From Siphlonurus alternatus (Eukaryota > Arthropoda > Insecta > Ephemeroptera > Siphlonuridae), in the NCBI GenBank assembly GCA_949825025.1, contig OX463782.1, positions 33,761,351 through 33,825,350 on the forward strand: a DNA stretch of 64,000 nt, read 5' to 3'. The position numbers were made by a program, and so were the translations under genes. Below the pieces are notes generated by a model. It had not been told where the DNA came from and searched no databases. It saw only the letters and a list, made by a program, of their open reading frames with translations. This document shows, in pieces, positions 11,649-22,440 of this stretch; the first letter of the stretch is position 1, and every line of letters begins with the position of its first letter.

Positions 11649-11732
11649 TGGTGGCTTCATCTGGGTCCTTCCTCGAGACGAGGCTCGATTCGGACTGCCA
11701 TCATTTTTCTTGGTTTTACGATTTCGTTCCAT
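11649..11732 (-). CDS. Possible first coding exon of an unrecognised minus-strand gene
   Basis: On the minus strand an ATG at 11732 opens a 28-codon frame rich in Arg, Lys, Ser and Asn (begins MERNRKTKKNDGSPNR, ends QMKPP). It runs directly into a strong 5' splice site, CCA|GTAAGT, at 11648. The composition stands out from the AT-rich surroundings. No downstream exon was identified in the leftward DNA, which is full of repeats, and I do not recognise the protein. It could be a host gene's 5' end, a relic, or chance. Confidence 0.3.
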
Positions 11733-12134
11733 GACTTCAGGATCTTCATTAACTGTAATTCGCTATAAAAATTTCACAAACTGTAGCGTTTTAGACTATA
11801 AATGCTGCAAAATATTTACACAACGACAGTTTACAATTTACAACCGATCACGCAGCGTCCGTGCTTGAATTTTTCGATTATGCTTTGTTTAGTTTTTTTT
11901 TTTTAGAATATCGCCGGCCTTTTTAAAATGGCACATTTTAAATCACACACATCGTCATCTATTGAGCATTTTCCTTACTAAAAGCAGCATTGCTGGAGTT
12001 GTGCTACCTCTAGCGGACAAAACAATCACTACTTGAGCAATATGCCAACAAGATTTTTTAATAACATGAAATATATATATTCGATTTTTTCTAAATAATT
12101 AAATTTATTTTTACGTTTTTTTACGTTATTTTAA

Positions 12135-12504
12135 GGTAGAGATAATGCGGATCAGCTGGCCCAATGCTAAAAAAATCCCATTCATAAAAATTATGAAAAA
12201 AATTTAAAATGTTCTCCTCTATACCTCCCGGCCTATCAGTAGGTAAAATATCAGGTATACAAAAACGAGCTAGTTTTCGAGTTATTAATTTTTGAAGTTG
12301 ACCAATTTAACATGGAAGTTCCATTTCTCCATGTTAAATTAGTAAACTTTAAAAATTAATAACTCGAAAACTAGCTCGTTTTTGTATACCTGATATTTTA
12401 CCTACTGATAGAAGATGTAGAGGAGAACATTTAAAATTTTTTTCATAATTTTTATGAATGGGATTTTTTTAGCATTGGGCCAGCTGTTCCGTATTATCTC
12501 TACC
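12135..12504. mobile_element. TTAA-flanked fold-back MITE, copy A
   Basis: TTAA occurs on both sides (12131-12134, 12505-12508). The termini are GGTAGAGATAAT and its complement, and the whole 370 bp folds into two arms of about 180 bp. The arms contain ACGAGCTAGTTTTCGAGTTA and TATACCTGATATTTTACC. Nearly the same element occurs at 37,111-37,475 and a shorter relative at 36,368-36,617. The TTAA target duplication is typical of piggyBac and Kolobok superfamilies. Confidence 0.85.
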
Positions 12505-12689
12505 TTAAATAGTTAAGTTCTTTGAAAAATATTTTATGAAACCTTGAAAGTAAGTTACATACAAAAAATATATATTTTCTCAAAGAAAGTTCAAATGATA
12601 GGTATATATAAATGCATAATAATATAATATATTATGTTTCCTCATTGCCTCAAAAGTTGCAGCTGTCCCTTGTCCAAAATTTAGAGTAG

Positions 12690-13395
12690 TGGTCATGATT
12701 TGACCACCTAAAATGAGTGGTCAGACCACTAGATTTAGTGGTAGGACCACTAAATTTAGTGGTAGGACCACTAAATCTAGTGGTAGAGCCTAGTGGTAGT
12801 GGTCAGACCATGTGGTAGCCTTAGTGGTAGGACCACTAGACTAAGTGGTAGGACCTAAGTGGTAGTGGTCAGATCTAGTGGTAGTGGTCACACCAAGTGG
12901 TAGCTTTAGTGGTAGGACCACTAGACTAAGTGGTAGGACCTAAGTGGTAGTGGTCAGATCTAGTGGTAGTGGTCAGATTAAGTGGTAGGACCTAAGTGGT
13001 AGTGGTCAGATCTAGTGGTAGTGGTCACATCAAGTGGTAGCCTTAGTGGTAGGACCACTAGACTAAGTGGTAGGACCTAAGTGGTAGTGGTAGGACCTAA
13101 GTGGTAGTGGTCAGATCTAGTGGTAGTGGTCAGACTAAGTGGTAGGACCTAAGTGGTAGTGGTCAGATCTAGTGGTAGTGGTCAGACTAAGTGGTCAGAT
13201 CTAGTGGTAGTGGTCACATCAAGTGGTAGCCTTAGTGGTAGGACCACTAGACTAAGTGGTAGGACCTAAGTGGTAGTGGTCAGACTAAGTGGTAGCCTTA
13301 GTGGTAGGACCACTAGACCAAGTGGTAGGACCTTAGTGGTAGTGGTCAGATCTAGTGGTAGTGGTCAGACCAAGTGGTAGTGGTCAGAGTGTTAG
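12690..13395 (+). repeat. AGTGGT minisatellite array (left subterminal)
   Basis: Dozens of AGTGGTAGGACC, AGTGGTAGTGGTCAGATCT and AGTGGTCAGAC units are arranged as higher-order repeats of roughly 35-150 bp. The array sits just inside the left end of the 12,667-14,802 element. Confidence 0.9.
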
Positions 13396-13477
13396 TGATA
13401 AGAGGTGTGTAATATTTTTATTACTTATTAATTGTTGGGGTACGGAGTTTCATGGCTTGCAAATAATACATACTGCA

Positions 13478-13760
13478 CTGACCGTCCTGATCAACTGAGG
13501 ATTTCCACGGTTCCCTCAGTATCGATCACCTCTAACGCGTAACAGGCGCATCAGATACAGAAAAAAATTTGGGGCAGGGGGGGGGTAGGCGGGGGCAGGG
13601 CGGGGGCGGCTGCAAAATTTGGAAGAGGGGCCGGGGCCGGGCTACCGAAAATGTTAAAAAAATTTAAGTGGGGGAAACGCCTATATTGCCCATGTTAAAT
13701 CCAAAATTTTGGGGGAGGGGCATCCCCCCCCCCTGGATTCGCGCCTGCCGTGGCCGCACC
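13478..13760 (+). mobile_element. Broken SINE interrupted by a hAT-like repeat
   Basis: 13,478-13,545 carries the 5S-SINE middle segment (CCGTCCTGATCAACTGAGG, CACGGTTCCCTCAGT) in plus orientation. GCCGTGGCCGCACC at about 13,746-13,760 appears to be its continuation. Between them is a G/C-run element whose ends read CAGGCGC and GCGCCTG. The complement of its right end, CAGGCGCGAATCCAGGGGGG, matches the repeat at 50,081 (+) and the split copy around 30,905/32,765. The CAG...GATCCAGG end style suggests hAT. Confidence 0.5.
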
Positions 13761-14464
13761 ATATAAATATATCCGTTGTCAACAATAAAAAAAAAAAAAA
13801 AATTGACCACTTAATTATCTAGTGGTCAGATTTTTTACCACTGAGCTCAGTGGTCACTCTAGAGCGCATGCGCAACGTCACGTGATAAAGAAACATCATG
13901 GCGTCGCACACGAGGTCGAGCAAAGTGCGATCGAGCTCTGAAAAACGTATTATCAAGCTGTTTTATGTCAGATAAGTACCTTTTTAGTACATAAAACGTG
14001 TTATGAAATGTTCTTTTGTTAAGTTCTCGTTACTTTGTGTTAAATAATTTGTTCCAGGTAGCCTTTAACAGTCAATGATTGTCGGCTTCCTTTGGGACAT
14101 GACAAAAATATCGCCGGAACATATCTCGCTGGTTGGTAATTATTCTTCAAAAACTTGCATGCTTTATAATTATTATTATATTACTTTTGTATTGTAATTT
14201 TATTAATGTTATAATAATAAAAATGAACAATTCTCTCTCAGTGCATGCCTTTTTGTCGTTTTCTTGTACACACGCATGTATATAAATATGTAATCATTTT
14301 TACCTTGAATTAAGTGAAATAATTTACTTATTCAAGGTAGAAATGTGAAATAATAATTTTATTACATGTTGTAGCTATTTTTTCCACTGTCTGAGGCTGA
14401 AGAAAGTGCTAACTGCTTCGTGATATACGGCTTGTGATCACCATCTACTAACGATTTTTTGACC

Positions 14465-14770
14465 ACTAGACCATGGCGCTACCACTAGAGCGTGACCACT
14501 AGAATTGACCACTAGAGTGACCACTAGAATTGACCACTAGAGTGACCACTAGAATTGACCACTAGAGTGACCACTAGGGTGACCACTAGGGTGACCACTA
14601 GGGTGACCACTAGGGTGACCACTAGGGTGACCACTAGGGTGACCACTAGGGTGACCACTAGGGTGACCACTAGGGTGACCACTAGGGTGACCACTAGGGT
14701 GACCACTAGAATTGACCACTTAATCCCTGACCATGACCACTGGCCAATCTACCACTAAGCAGTGGTCAAA
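14465..14770 (-). repeat. GTGACCACTAGG tandem array (right subterminal)
   Basis: About a dozen near-identical 12-bp GTGACCACTAGG units (14,570-14,710) are preceded and followed by looser ACCACT units. The orientation is the reverse of the left array, as expected for symmetric subterminal arrays. The VTLVV and TTRVT frames across it are translations of the satellite, not proteins. Confidence 0.9.
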
Positions 14771-14802
14771 CGCTTGACCACTGCGGATTTTTTGGACAAG
14801 GG

Positions 14803-15292
14803 GTATTTTAATATTTTTTGTTATAATTAACGTTAATTTGACCCAAAACTTTTGCAGTTTAATACCAAGACTTACGTACAGAATCAATATTATGATCAAT
14901 TAAAGTACTGCGATTGATGAAATGTTATTAAATTTGATATTTATACTACGTGCCAGACGCAACAAAAGTGCTGGGCGTGTTCGGTTGACATAGAACTGCA
15001 TGTCAACTTGTTGCATATATATATGGGGTGATGTGGGGGCAAAGAATGCAGTATTTATCGTTAGAAATGTTGACAGAAATGTAAGTGCATGGTGCATAAT
15101 GTAAGAAGTGAGTGTTTTTAGAGCCGATCGAAATGCCTAATTAACTGCCAGTAACTTAAATTATAAAATCTGCTAGTAGTAATATTGTCCGCGGCGCTTA
15201 ATTGTTTATGTCCTCTGTAGTTTTTGTACAGAACGCCGCGGTATTTATATTTTCTGTGACATTGTTTTTTTTTTTTTTGTTGTTGTTGTTAG
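14803..15292. other. AT-rich intergenic DNA
   Basis: No gene was recognised. A T-rich tract at 15,263-15,290 could serve as a polypyrimidine tract for the exon-like segment that follows. Confidence 0.4.
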
Positions 15293-15763
15293 TATGGAGA
15301 TGTCGTGCCGCATGTGTGCTGGCATCTCGGACACCCTGGGGAGTGTGTCTGCTGGACCCGGTACTGCAGCAGCGACTGGCAGCCTGCGCAGAGAAAAACC
15401 TCAACATCACGGTGAGAGCCTCTGTCTTGCATGATCATGATGCCACAGATTTTTGCAGCGTGATTTTAAAATTCTTGGAAGGTTCAAAAACAACAAAAAA
15501 AGAAATAATAAAAATTAAAATAAAAGAACAACAATAACTCGTAACTTCTTCTATCCAAAATCCAAATATGCAATAATTAAATTTCCTGCAGGTTATCCAT
15601 ATCTGTTGTCTGTAGATTTCAGTAAATTTCATGACTTTCTGTGTCAGCTAGTTCTTAGTTCTGTCAGCTAGACTACATTGTGATGTGTGGTTGTTGCAGG
15701 CTGTTAGTGGAGGAAAGCAACTGACTACGGAGGGAACTTCTCTACTTTCTTGGCGGGACCAAG
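15293..15763 (+). other. Two exon-like segments (possible zinc-finger ZAD gene relic)
   Basis: Segment 1 (15,293-15,411) is GC-richer and bounded by a polypyrimidine-AG acceptor and a GTGAGA donor. Segment 2 (15,700-15,763) has TTGTTGCAG before it and AAG|GTGAGA after it. One frame reads through both junctions (…LDPVLQQRLAACAEKNLNIT then AVSGGKQLTTEG). Another frame of segment 1 begins CRMCAGISDTLG, which looks like the first Cys pair of a ZAD domain. The two halves lie in different frames, so a frameshifted ZAD exon is one reading. The LTR element at 15,857 begins just downstream. Confidence 0.22.
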
Positions 15764-15856
15764 GTGAGATGAAAACTGACAACGGTGGAGATGAATGAGA
15801 AAGATTGTAGCAAAATGTGGTTGGTTACCAATGGCGGAACTTTTTTTTTCAACATT

Positions 15857-17229
15857 TGTAACTTCCCTACTTTTTATGTCTTAATTATAATACTTTACTT
15901 CAGTTTTAACTTTCTTAATTTGCTTTTAAATTTTTGGTGCACCCAATAAATATTGGGAGGTACCAACCATATTAAATAAACAGCTGTCCTGTTCCCGCCA
16001 AATCTATGCACATATTGTGAACGTAAACAAAATATTTTCTTTAATTTATTATTACAACAAAAGTAAAAATTCCCCAACTAAACCTATTAGCACTGTTCAT
16101 AGTAAATTTTATTTACTTTCTTTCAAATGATATATGAGCTCATTATTACGTATATTTGTTGTGCAATCTTATATTTACTAAACTTCCCTCCTATGCATAC
16201 CAGTGCATATTAAATAACAGTTCATCGTTAATTTTTCGTTTCATGTAAAACAGTTAATATATTTTTATAAATAATTATTTCAAGTGTGCATAGAAGTATA
16301 CTGTTAATCATAAAAGTTGTTTTTCTTGTAAATATAAATAATGTAAAATCGTATATTGCCGGCTCGCAAAACGAGCCGTAATTCATACAATTTGCTTACC
16401 TAATTATGTAAAAAGGCTGCACAATAGTATTGTCTAATTTGTCACATGCAATTTATTATGTTTTCTATTATTTAACGTCAATATTGATTTATTGAAAGTG
16501 TGAAGAATTTTCCACAAAACTAGGGAAGTGACATAACAGCAATAATACTCAAAAGGTGGCAACACTAAAATTCCAGGTAAACAATAGACACAGCTGACCG
16601 AGGGCACCGAGGTTATAAAAGCTCGTGCCCAAAAATGTCAAGTCAGTCCTTGCGGTTGATTCACTGCGGCGCCACGCTGCTGGTCCCGCGACGGCTCACA
16701 TTCCTTTGTTCGGTGAATTTCATAGTTCTGTCTACAGGTGGCGTTTGTTGCTTATCCACCCGCTGGTAATCAACAAAATCACCTGGTAGAATCGGGTGCT
16801 GTCTGTTTAGATCTTCATTGTGTTTCTGCTACGTGATTTACTTCAAGATTATTCAACGTCCTTTCAATTAAGTATTAATTATATCACATTTGTCTTCTAT
16901 CATAATTATTAAATTAAGCTACAGTATAAAATCATAATAATATTAATATTGTCAATAGTGTATTTTTCTCAGTTTATTTGTTTTACATGCAATAAAATAG
17001 AGTCAGTGTTTGTTGATTAAATTATAATCTTTTAATTTATAATATACACCCATTCCTATATAAAAATAATATAAAGATAATAAGAAGAAGTGCGCTTAGT
17101 TGAATTTAAGCTAGAGGTAAAGTAATTGCCAGATTGGGAACCCACCCACGCTCTCCTCCTCTCGCCCCCTAGACAACTTGAGGCCCATCTATCAGTTACG
17201 ACGAGGGGAGGAAGTTAGGGTCCGTTTCA
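15857..17229 (+). repeat. 5' LTR
   Basis: TGTAACTTCCC to GTTTCA. It holds a TATAAAA box at 16,614-16,620 with TCAGTC about 30 bp downstream (likely start near 16,645). An AATAAA at 16,991-16,996 would end the R region. A GGCTCG-loop-CGAGCC hairpin lies at about 16,360-16,378 in U3. On these landmarks U3 is about 790 bp. Confidence 0.9.
16614..16648 (+). promoter_or_regulatory. LTR core promoter (TATA + initiator)
   Basis: TATAAAA (16,614-16,620) and an initiator-like TCAGTC at 16,643-16,648 are spaced as in RNA polymerase II promoters. The same pair is repeated in the 3' LTR, 4529 bp downstream. Confidence 0.65.
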
Positions 17230-17233
17230 CCCT

Positions 17234-17250
17234 TGGTGGCCGTGTCCGGA
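17234..17250 (+). promoter_or_regulatory. Primer-binding site
   Basis: TGGTGGCCGTGTCCGGA starts four bases after the LTR end. The TGG start complements a tRNA CCA end, giving a complementary tRNA 3' end …CCGGACACGGCCACCA. I did not determine which tRNA. Confidence 0.6.
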
Positions 17251-17522
17251 ATTAGGGTAACCTTGTCGTGCTCGCACGCAGGTCTGCTCGCCCGAGCGTG
17301 TCATTTACACTCGAAAGAGTGTACAGTAGCGTTACGCCGAAACTTCATGTACGATTATCTTCTCAATACCAAGTTAAGTGAACACAATAAGTGAAAGCAG
17401 TGTTAAGTGGAAATTGTTTTGATGTGGGGGTAGTTTTTGTCGGTGCTATCATATACTGGCATTATTCCTCCTCCCACTTTCGACCCAGCGTCGACAAGAC
17501 GAGTTTCACAAAACCTTCAGCG

Positions 17523-19571
17523 ATGGCGACAAAGAGTGGTGCTTCAACCTTCCCGGGGGAGCAAGAAGTACCCAGGGGGCAAGACTTGGAGGGTCAAGCC
17601 CCACAACGGCACGCGGAGCTACCTCTGAGGCCACCGAGTAGGGTGTGTCATCACGATTCATCGGAAATGAGTCGGGGCTTGTGGATAAGCCAAGAGGGTC
17701 AGTCAGTCTCCGCGGAGCACGGACTTTTCTCACAACCGCGTGCGGGCGGGGGTGGGAGAACGAGCCGTTGGCCGCCCCGTGAGGAGGCCGGTAGGGGTCG
17801 CAATGTCGGACCTGACGCGATTCCTACGCACTTTGGTGACCTATCAGCAAGGACGCCATATGTGCTTTACCCAGCTGAATTTGGAGACAGTTCGCATTAC
17901 ACGACGAACAACCTACACTTCGAGCATACTGAAATGCATCGCGCAATGATACATCGAGAGAGAGGAAACCAAGCAACCACCTCAACTATCGACATTCTGC
18001 AAAACAACCCTGCTGCTTACCAACCCCTACAAAGTCAACGAGTTTACGACAGATTTGCTAATTTAAATTTGCAATCCGTGAATGAAGAACAATGTGACAG
18101 TGAAAATTATAATTATCGTCAAGAATATTTCAAGACACGAAATGCTATTGAGGGAACTGTGGAAACCGAGTTCACTCTAGCATATAGACATGAAGATACT
18201 CAACCAGTTCTCACACAAGGCTATGCCAGCCAAGAGCGGCACAACCTAACCCGACACCCTGAACACCCACCTAATCACCCCCATAGTCAACTATACAAGA
18301 CTACTACAAAAGCGTCACCGACTGATAACAATCAAAATAATTATTATTCGCCTGTTTCTTCACAACAAGCAAATCGATTTAATTCTCCAACCGAAAACAA
18401 TCACCACCCCCCACCCCTGAACTTACAGTATCGTAACAGTAATACCTTAACACCCTTCCAACCCCTGTCTCATCAACCCTTCCGGTCTCCTTCAGCAGTA
18501 CGTTGTGATAATTTAATTGAGCGACCATATGATTTTACCTCAGCTGCATTGGAAGTCGAGACCAGGGGGTTAAATCAAACAGTGCTGCAAGTACAGTCTC
18601 AGTCAAAAATAATGCCACCTCTTCAAACAAATGAAACATATCAGTTCGGTGCAAATTTTAATCAATTTAACCAACGAGGAAAAGGACGCCCGCTGGCTCA
18701 GTCAGCGTCAGGCACCATTCCTCCCCCACCTTTCAACAACCAAATGCAGGGATCAGGCTACCAGCCGCGTATTTCCGCATGTGTTGTTCAACCCCCTACT
18801 TACCAAACCTACCCCCAAACATTCCCTGCGCCCACATCACGGCAGGTGCCACAGCAAATGCCAAGTCTCCGCTTACCGTTGCCTACATATAGTGGCCGCA
18901 GAGATAAACTCACCCCAACCGAATTTATCAGTGCATTCGAACTATACGCTCGTTCTAGCACCTATGTTCCTCAAGCCATACTTATCTCTGAGATGCCATC
19001 AGCGTTAAAGGGTGATGCTAATTGTTGGTGGAATTTGCATGGCGGATTCTACAACTGGGACATTTTTATAGGCGAATTTATGCGTGAATTTGCCGAGCCA
19101 AATTACCAGGAGCTACTGTGGAAACAACTCGACGAAAGAATTCAACTCCCTGGAGAGACGCTCCCAGAATTTATCACAGTAATCGCAGCATTTTTCAGAC
19201 GTCTTAATATACCAGTAACAGAGTCTGAGAAAGTATATCGAGTGTTAACCCAAATGTTACCCGAGTATTATTACTATACTCACGGACGAACTTACCATAG
19301 TTTGTACGAGCTCGCCAGAGATGCACGCGACATCCAAGATTTAATTTTGCAACAACGAATGTCTCACACCCTCCCTTTTACCAGCTACTCGGCGGAGCCA
19401 TACAGTACAAGTACTGAGGTAGCAGGAACCCCATCCCCAGCGTCACGCACCTCAACGCCCACCTTTCTCGATGACACCCGTCAACCTACTGCAAAGCGGG
19501 AGACAGGGGGTCGAGATTCAAATAATCAACGACCTCAAATTACCCCCCAGCAGGAGCCAAAAAACGTGTAG
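17523..19571 (+). CDS. gag: Gag-like protein of LTR retrotransposon
   Basis: The frame is open from 17,391, but the first well-placed Met is at 17,523 (682 residues to the stop at 19,571). The N-terminal two thirds are long, disordered and rich in Gln, Asn, Pro, Ser and Thr. The C-terminal third is the folded retrotransposon Gag core: LPTYSGRRDKLTPTEFISAF, a GDANCWWNLH block, FIGEFMREFAEPNYQELLWK and a PGETLPEFI-to-RRLNIP stretch ending near LARDARDIQDL. This is the capsid-forming part of Ty3/Gypsy-type Gag. No CCHC knuckle is seen. The predicted role is assembly of the particle and packaging of the element's own RNA. The frame is intact, in keeping with the young age implied by the matching LTRs. 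Confidence 0.88.
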   Translation: MATKSGASTFPGEQEVPRGQDLEGQAPQRHAELPLRPPSRVCHHDSSEMSRGLWISQEGQSVSAEHGLFSQPRAGGGGRTSRWPPREEAGRGRNVGPDAIPTHFGDLSARTPYVLYPAEFGDSSHYTTNNLHFEHTEMHRAMIHRERGNQATTSTIDILQNNPAAYQPLQSQRVYDRFANLNLQSVNEEQCDSENYNYRQEYFKTRNAIEGTVETEFTLAYRHEDTQPVLTQGYASQERHNLTRHPEHPPNHPHSQLYKTTTKASPTDNNQNNYYSPVSSQQANRFNSPTENNHHPPPLNLQYRNSNTLTPFQPLSHQPFRSPSAVRCDNLIERPYDFTSAALEVETRGLNQTVLQVQSQSKIMPPLQTNETYQFGANFNQFNQRGKGRPLAQSASGTIPPPPFNNQMQGSGYQPRISACVVQPPTYQTYPQTFPAPTSRQVPQQMPSLRLPLPTYSGRRDKLTPTEFISAFELYARSSTYVPQAILISEMPSALKGDANCWWNLHGGFYNWDIFIGEFMREFAEPNYQELLWKQLDERIQLPGETLPEFITVIAAFFRRLNIPVTESEKVYRVLTQMLPEYYYYTHGRTYHSLYELARDARDIQDLILQQRMSHTLPFTSYSAEPYSTSTEVAGTPSPASRTSTPTFLDDTRQPTAKRETGGRDSNNQRPQITPQQEPKNV

Positions 19572-20373
19572 AGACCCTCACGCAATCAAAACGTCAGCGT
19601 GAGGGTGAAGAACGCTGTGCGACAAAAAGACGCAACAGAAAAAGGAAAAGATTTTGGAAGAGACAAAGGAAAAGGTTAAGGGAAGCAAACTCAACATCAT
19701 GCCCTGCCATACCTAACCTTACAATACCTATTAAAACCTCGCCAGTGCAGCACAACAACCCACTGCAACGTGGCTCTTCAAAATCTGAACCCGACTATAA
19801 TTTACTAGCAACCATGTCACCCCAAAATCGACCACGACAAAAAGATAATTCTTCAGTAGTGATGGGGAGAAACCAAACAACAGCTCCTCTTTTCACCAAG
19901 AAGAAAAAGGGAAGACTTAAAAACAAGTCAACTCCCCCCAATGAGCTTCTGTTCATGAACTGCGCTGTCCTAGTTCAGTGATAAGCAAAGCTCCCCCCCA
20001 TCATCATCACCCACAGTTACCTAAACAAATAAATTATGCCATATCATGCCCCGACCCCATTCATGTACCAGTAAGCCTAAGCATCACATGCCAAGATGGC
20101 TTCAATGTTCCCCTAGTCTTCAGATCAGCCTAAGCATCAAATGCCATGATGGCTGCAACGTTCAATGAGCTACGGGCTACGGATATTACTTCAGCTTGCA
20201 GTCCAAGATGTTCCCAATCAACACTTACAGAAAGGGCAGAAGCATGGTAAATCAAGCTTGGATCTAATTTGTTTAATATGATAATTGTTCATTGTGTTTA
20301 TTTTTCAGTTGTCATAAAAAGTAGAGTGTTACTCATCTTTGTTGTAAATTTCAAAATAGTATTTCCAAATTTA
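19572..20373 (+). other. Post-gag remnant and 3' untranslated region
   Basis: After the gag stop, a Lys/Arg-rich stretch and a short frame (19,745-19,981) end in NELLFMNCAVLVQ and a stop. That resembles the strand just before the active site of a retroviral-type protease, so the pol deletion seems to begin there. From 20,040 to 20,160 a 37-bp unit (AGCCTAAGCATCA…GGCTTCAATGTTC type) is repeated twice with changes. Nothing else codes. Confidence 0.5.
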
Positions 20374-20385
20374 CAAAGGGGGTAA
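20374..20385 (+). promoter_or_regulatory. Polypurine tract
   Basis: The purine-rich ACAAAGGGGGTAA run lies directly before the TG of the 3' LTR, as needed to prime plus-strand DNA synthesis. Confidence 0.75.
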
Positions 20386-21758
20386 TGTAACTTCCCTACT
20401 TTTTATGTCTTAATTATAATACTTTACTTCAGTTTTAACTTTCTTAATTTGCTTTTAAATTTTTGGTGCACCCAATAAATATTGGGAGGTACCAACCATA
20501 TTAAATAAACAGCTGTCCTGTTCCCGCCAAATCTATGCACATATTGTGAACGTAAACAAAATATTTTCTTTAATTTATTATTACAACAAAAGTAAAAATT
20601 CCCCAACTAAACCTATTAGCACTGTTCATAGTAAATTTTATTTACTTTCTTTCAAATGATATATGAGCTCATTATTACGTATATTTGTTGTGCAATCTTA
20701 TATTTACTAAACTTCCCTCCTATGCATACCAGTGCATATTAAATAACAGTTCATCGTTAATTTTTCGTTTCATGTAAAACAGTTAATATATTTTTATAAA
20801 TAATTATTTCAAGTGTGCATAGAAGTATACTGTTAATCATAAAAGTTGTTTTTCTTGTAAATATAAATAATGTAAAATCGTATATTGCCGGCTCGCAAAA
20901 CGAGCCGTAATTCATACAATTTGCTTACCTAATTATGTAAAAAGGCTGCACAATAGTATTGTCTAATTTGTCACATGCAATTTATTATGTTTTCTATTAT
21001 TTAACGTCAATATTGATTTATTGAAAGTGTGAAGAATTTTCCACAAAACTAGGGAAGTGACATAACAGCAATAATACTCAAAAGGTGGCAACACTAAAAT
21101 TCCAGGTAAACAATAGACACAGCTGACCGAGGGCACCGAGGTTATAAAAGCTCGTGCCCAAAAATGTCAAGTCAGTCCTTGCGGTTGATTCACTGCGGCG
21201 CCACGCTGCTGGTCCCGCGACGGCTCACATTCCTTTGTTCGGTGAATTTCATAGTTCTGTCTACAGGTGGCGTTTGTTGCTTATCCACCCGCTGGTAATC
21301 AACAAAATCACCTGGTAGAATCGGGTGCTGTCTGTTTAGATCTTCATTGTGTTTCTGCTACGTGATTTACTTCAAGATTATTCAACGTCCTTTCAATTAA
21401 GTATTAATTATATCACATTTGTCTTCTATCATAATTATTAAATTAAGCTACAGTATAAAATCATAATAATATTAATATTGTCAATAGTGTATTTTTCTCA
21501 GTTTATTTGTTTTACATGCAATAAAATAGAGTCAGTGTTTGTTGATTAAATTATAATCTTTTAATTTATAATATACACCCATTCCTATATAAAAATAATA
21601 TAAAGATAATAAGAAGAAGTGCGCTTAGTTGAATTTAAGCTAGAGGTAAAGTAATTGCCAGATTGGGAACCCACCCACGCTCTCCTCCTCTCGCCCCCTA
21701 GACAACTTGAGGCCCATCTATCAGTTACGACGAGGGGAGGAAGTTAGGGTCCGTTTCA
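20386..21758 (+). repeat. 3' LTR
   Basis: Same length as the 5' LTR (1373 bp) and matching it wherever I compared the two. It is followed by the CATT target duplication at 21,759-21,762. Confidence 0.9.
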
Positions 21759-21762
21759 CATT

Positions 21763-22254
21763 GTTCACAGTGCTCTCTGGGGCTCCTAATACCCAGTCTG
21801 CACGCCAGACAATTAAGTACCGTTTCTTAAGTGGGACTCGCATGTTGTTTGCACGTAGCGAAATGTGAAAAAAATGTTTCGTTACCTAACAATATACACT
21901 GTTGTAATATCTGAGATGCAACGCCTTGCTGCAAAGTTTCACAATCCTACTTCGCAAAAAACTTCTCAAAATTATTATTATTATTATTTTTTTAAATTTC
22001 CCCTTTACAATTTTTTAGAATCATATTTAAAAAAATACACTGTGTTCTATTTAATTTCGCATCAATTACCTGTTTTATGATTTTATATAATTAAAAAGAC
22101 TTCAGATAAAAATATTTACCAAGGATGCACAAAATTATTTCCTTAATTTATTATTTATAAATTTTAAAAATATTTATATTAATTTACTGTACAAATATGA
22201 GAGTATAAAATTGGAATACATAGATAAGAATGTTACCAATATATTCCAATGAGG
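21763..22254. other. AT-rich intergenic DNA
   Basis: Low-complexity frames only; no gene or repeat structure was recognised. Confidence 0.4.
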
Positions 22255-22440
22255 AATTTGCATGCGTGAATCTGATTGGCTTAATCGAAAGAGGGGGCTG
22301 AGAAATACATGTGTGAATTTTATGCGAATTTTTTGAGCACTGCAAGTATGCTCAAATGCATATTTAAAAGATGCATTTTACCTGGAGGCGATGGCGCATC
22401 GCCAGTGACGTCATCGCTATGTCAGGTTCGGTTCACTATA
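22255..22440 (+). repeat. Diverged part-copy of the 1154-1588 MITE family
   Basis: It shares GGCTTAATCGAAAGAGG, TTTTTTGAGCACTGCA and ACCTGGAGGC in the same order and spacing as the left arm at 1170-1290. The second arm is not clearly preserved. Confidence 0.5.

Larger units (their letters stand above)
12667..14802. mobile_element. 2.1-kb non-autonomous CCC-ended (EnSpm/CACTA-like) element
   Basis: The termini CCCTTGTCCAAAA and its complement (13 bp identical) are flanked by GT on both sides (12665-12666, 14803-14804). Dense AGTGGT-based direct arrays fill the left subterminal kilobase. The same hexamer in inverted orientation (ACCACT) fills the right end, so each terminus carries an oriented binding-site-like array, a hallmark of CACTA elements. 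The middle (13,860-14,100) has a short frame from ATG 13898 (MASHTRSSKVRSSSEKR...) that may be a relic of a coding exon. No transposase is present. A SINE and a hAT-like repeat have inserted at 13,478-13,760. Confidence 0.7.
15857..21758 (+). mobile_element. Young gag-only LTR retrotransposon (Gypsy-like)
   Basis: Two 1373-bp LTRs (15,857-17,229 and 20,386-21,758) begin TG and end CA. They keep a constant 4529-bp offset, with no difference found in the parts I compared. A 4-bp duplication CATT flanks the unit (15,853-15,856 and 21,759-21,762). The internal 3.2 kb has a primer-binding site, one gag-type frame, a short trailing frame and a polypurine tract. Protease, reverse transcriptase, RNase H and integrase are absent. 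The element must therefore have moved using enzymes from a fuller relative. A solo LTR of the family is at 43,144-44,516. The Gypsy-like assignment rests on the gag, the 4-bp TSD and the PBS spacing. Confidence 0.92.

Noticed and set aside
12690..13395. CRISPR-like array
   Set aside because: Units are contiguous tandem repeats without unique spacers, in a eukaryotic context.
14524..14758. Val-Thr-Leu and Thr-Arg-Val repeat frames
   Set aside because: They arise from the 12-bp GTGACCACTAGG satellite.
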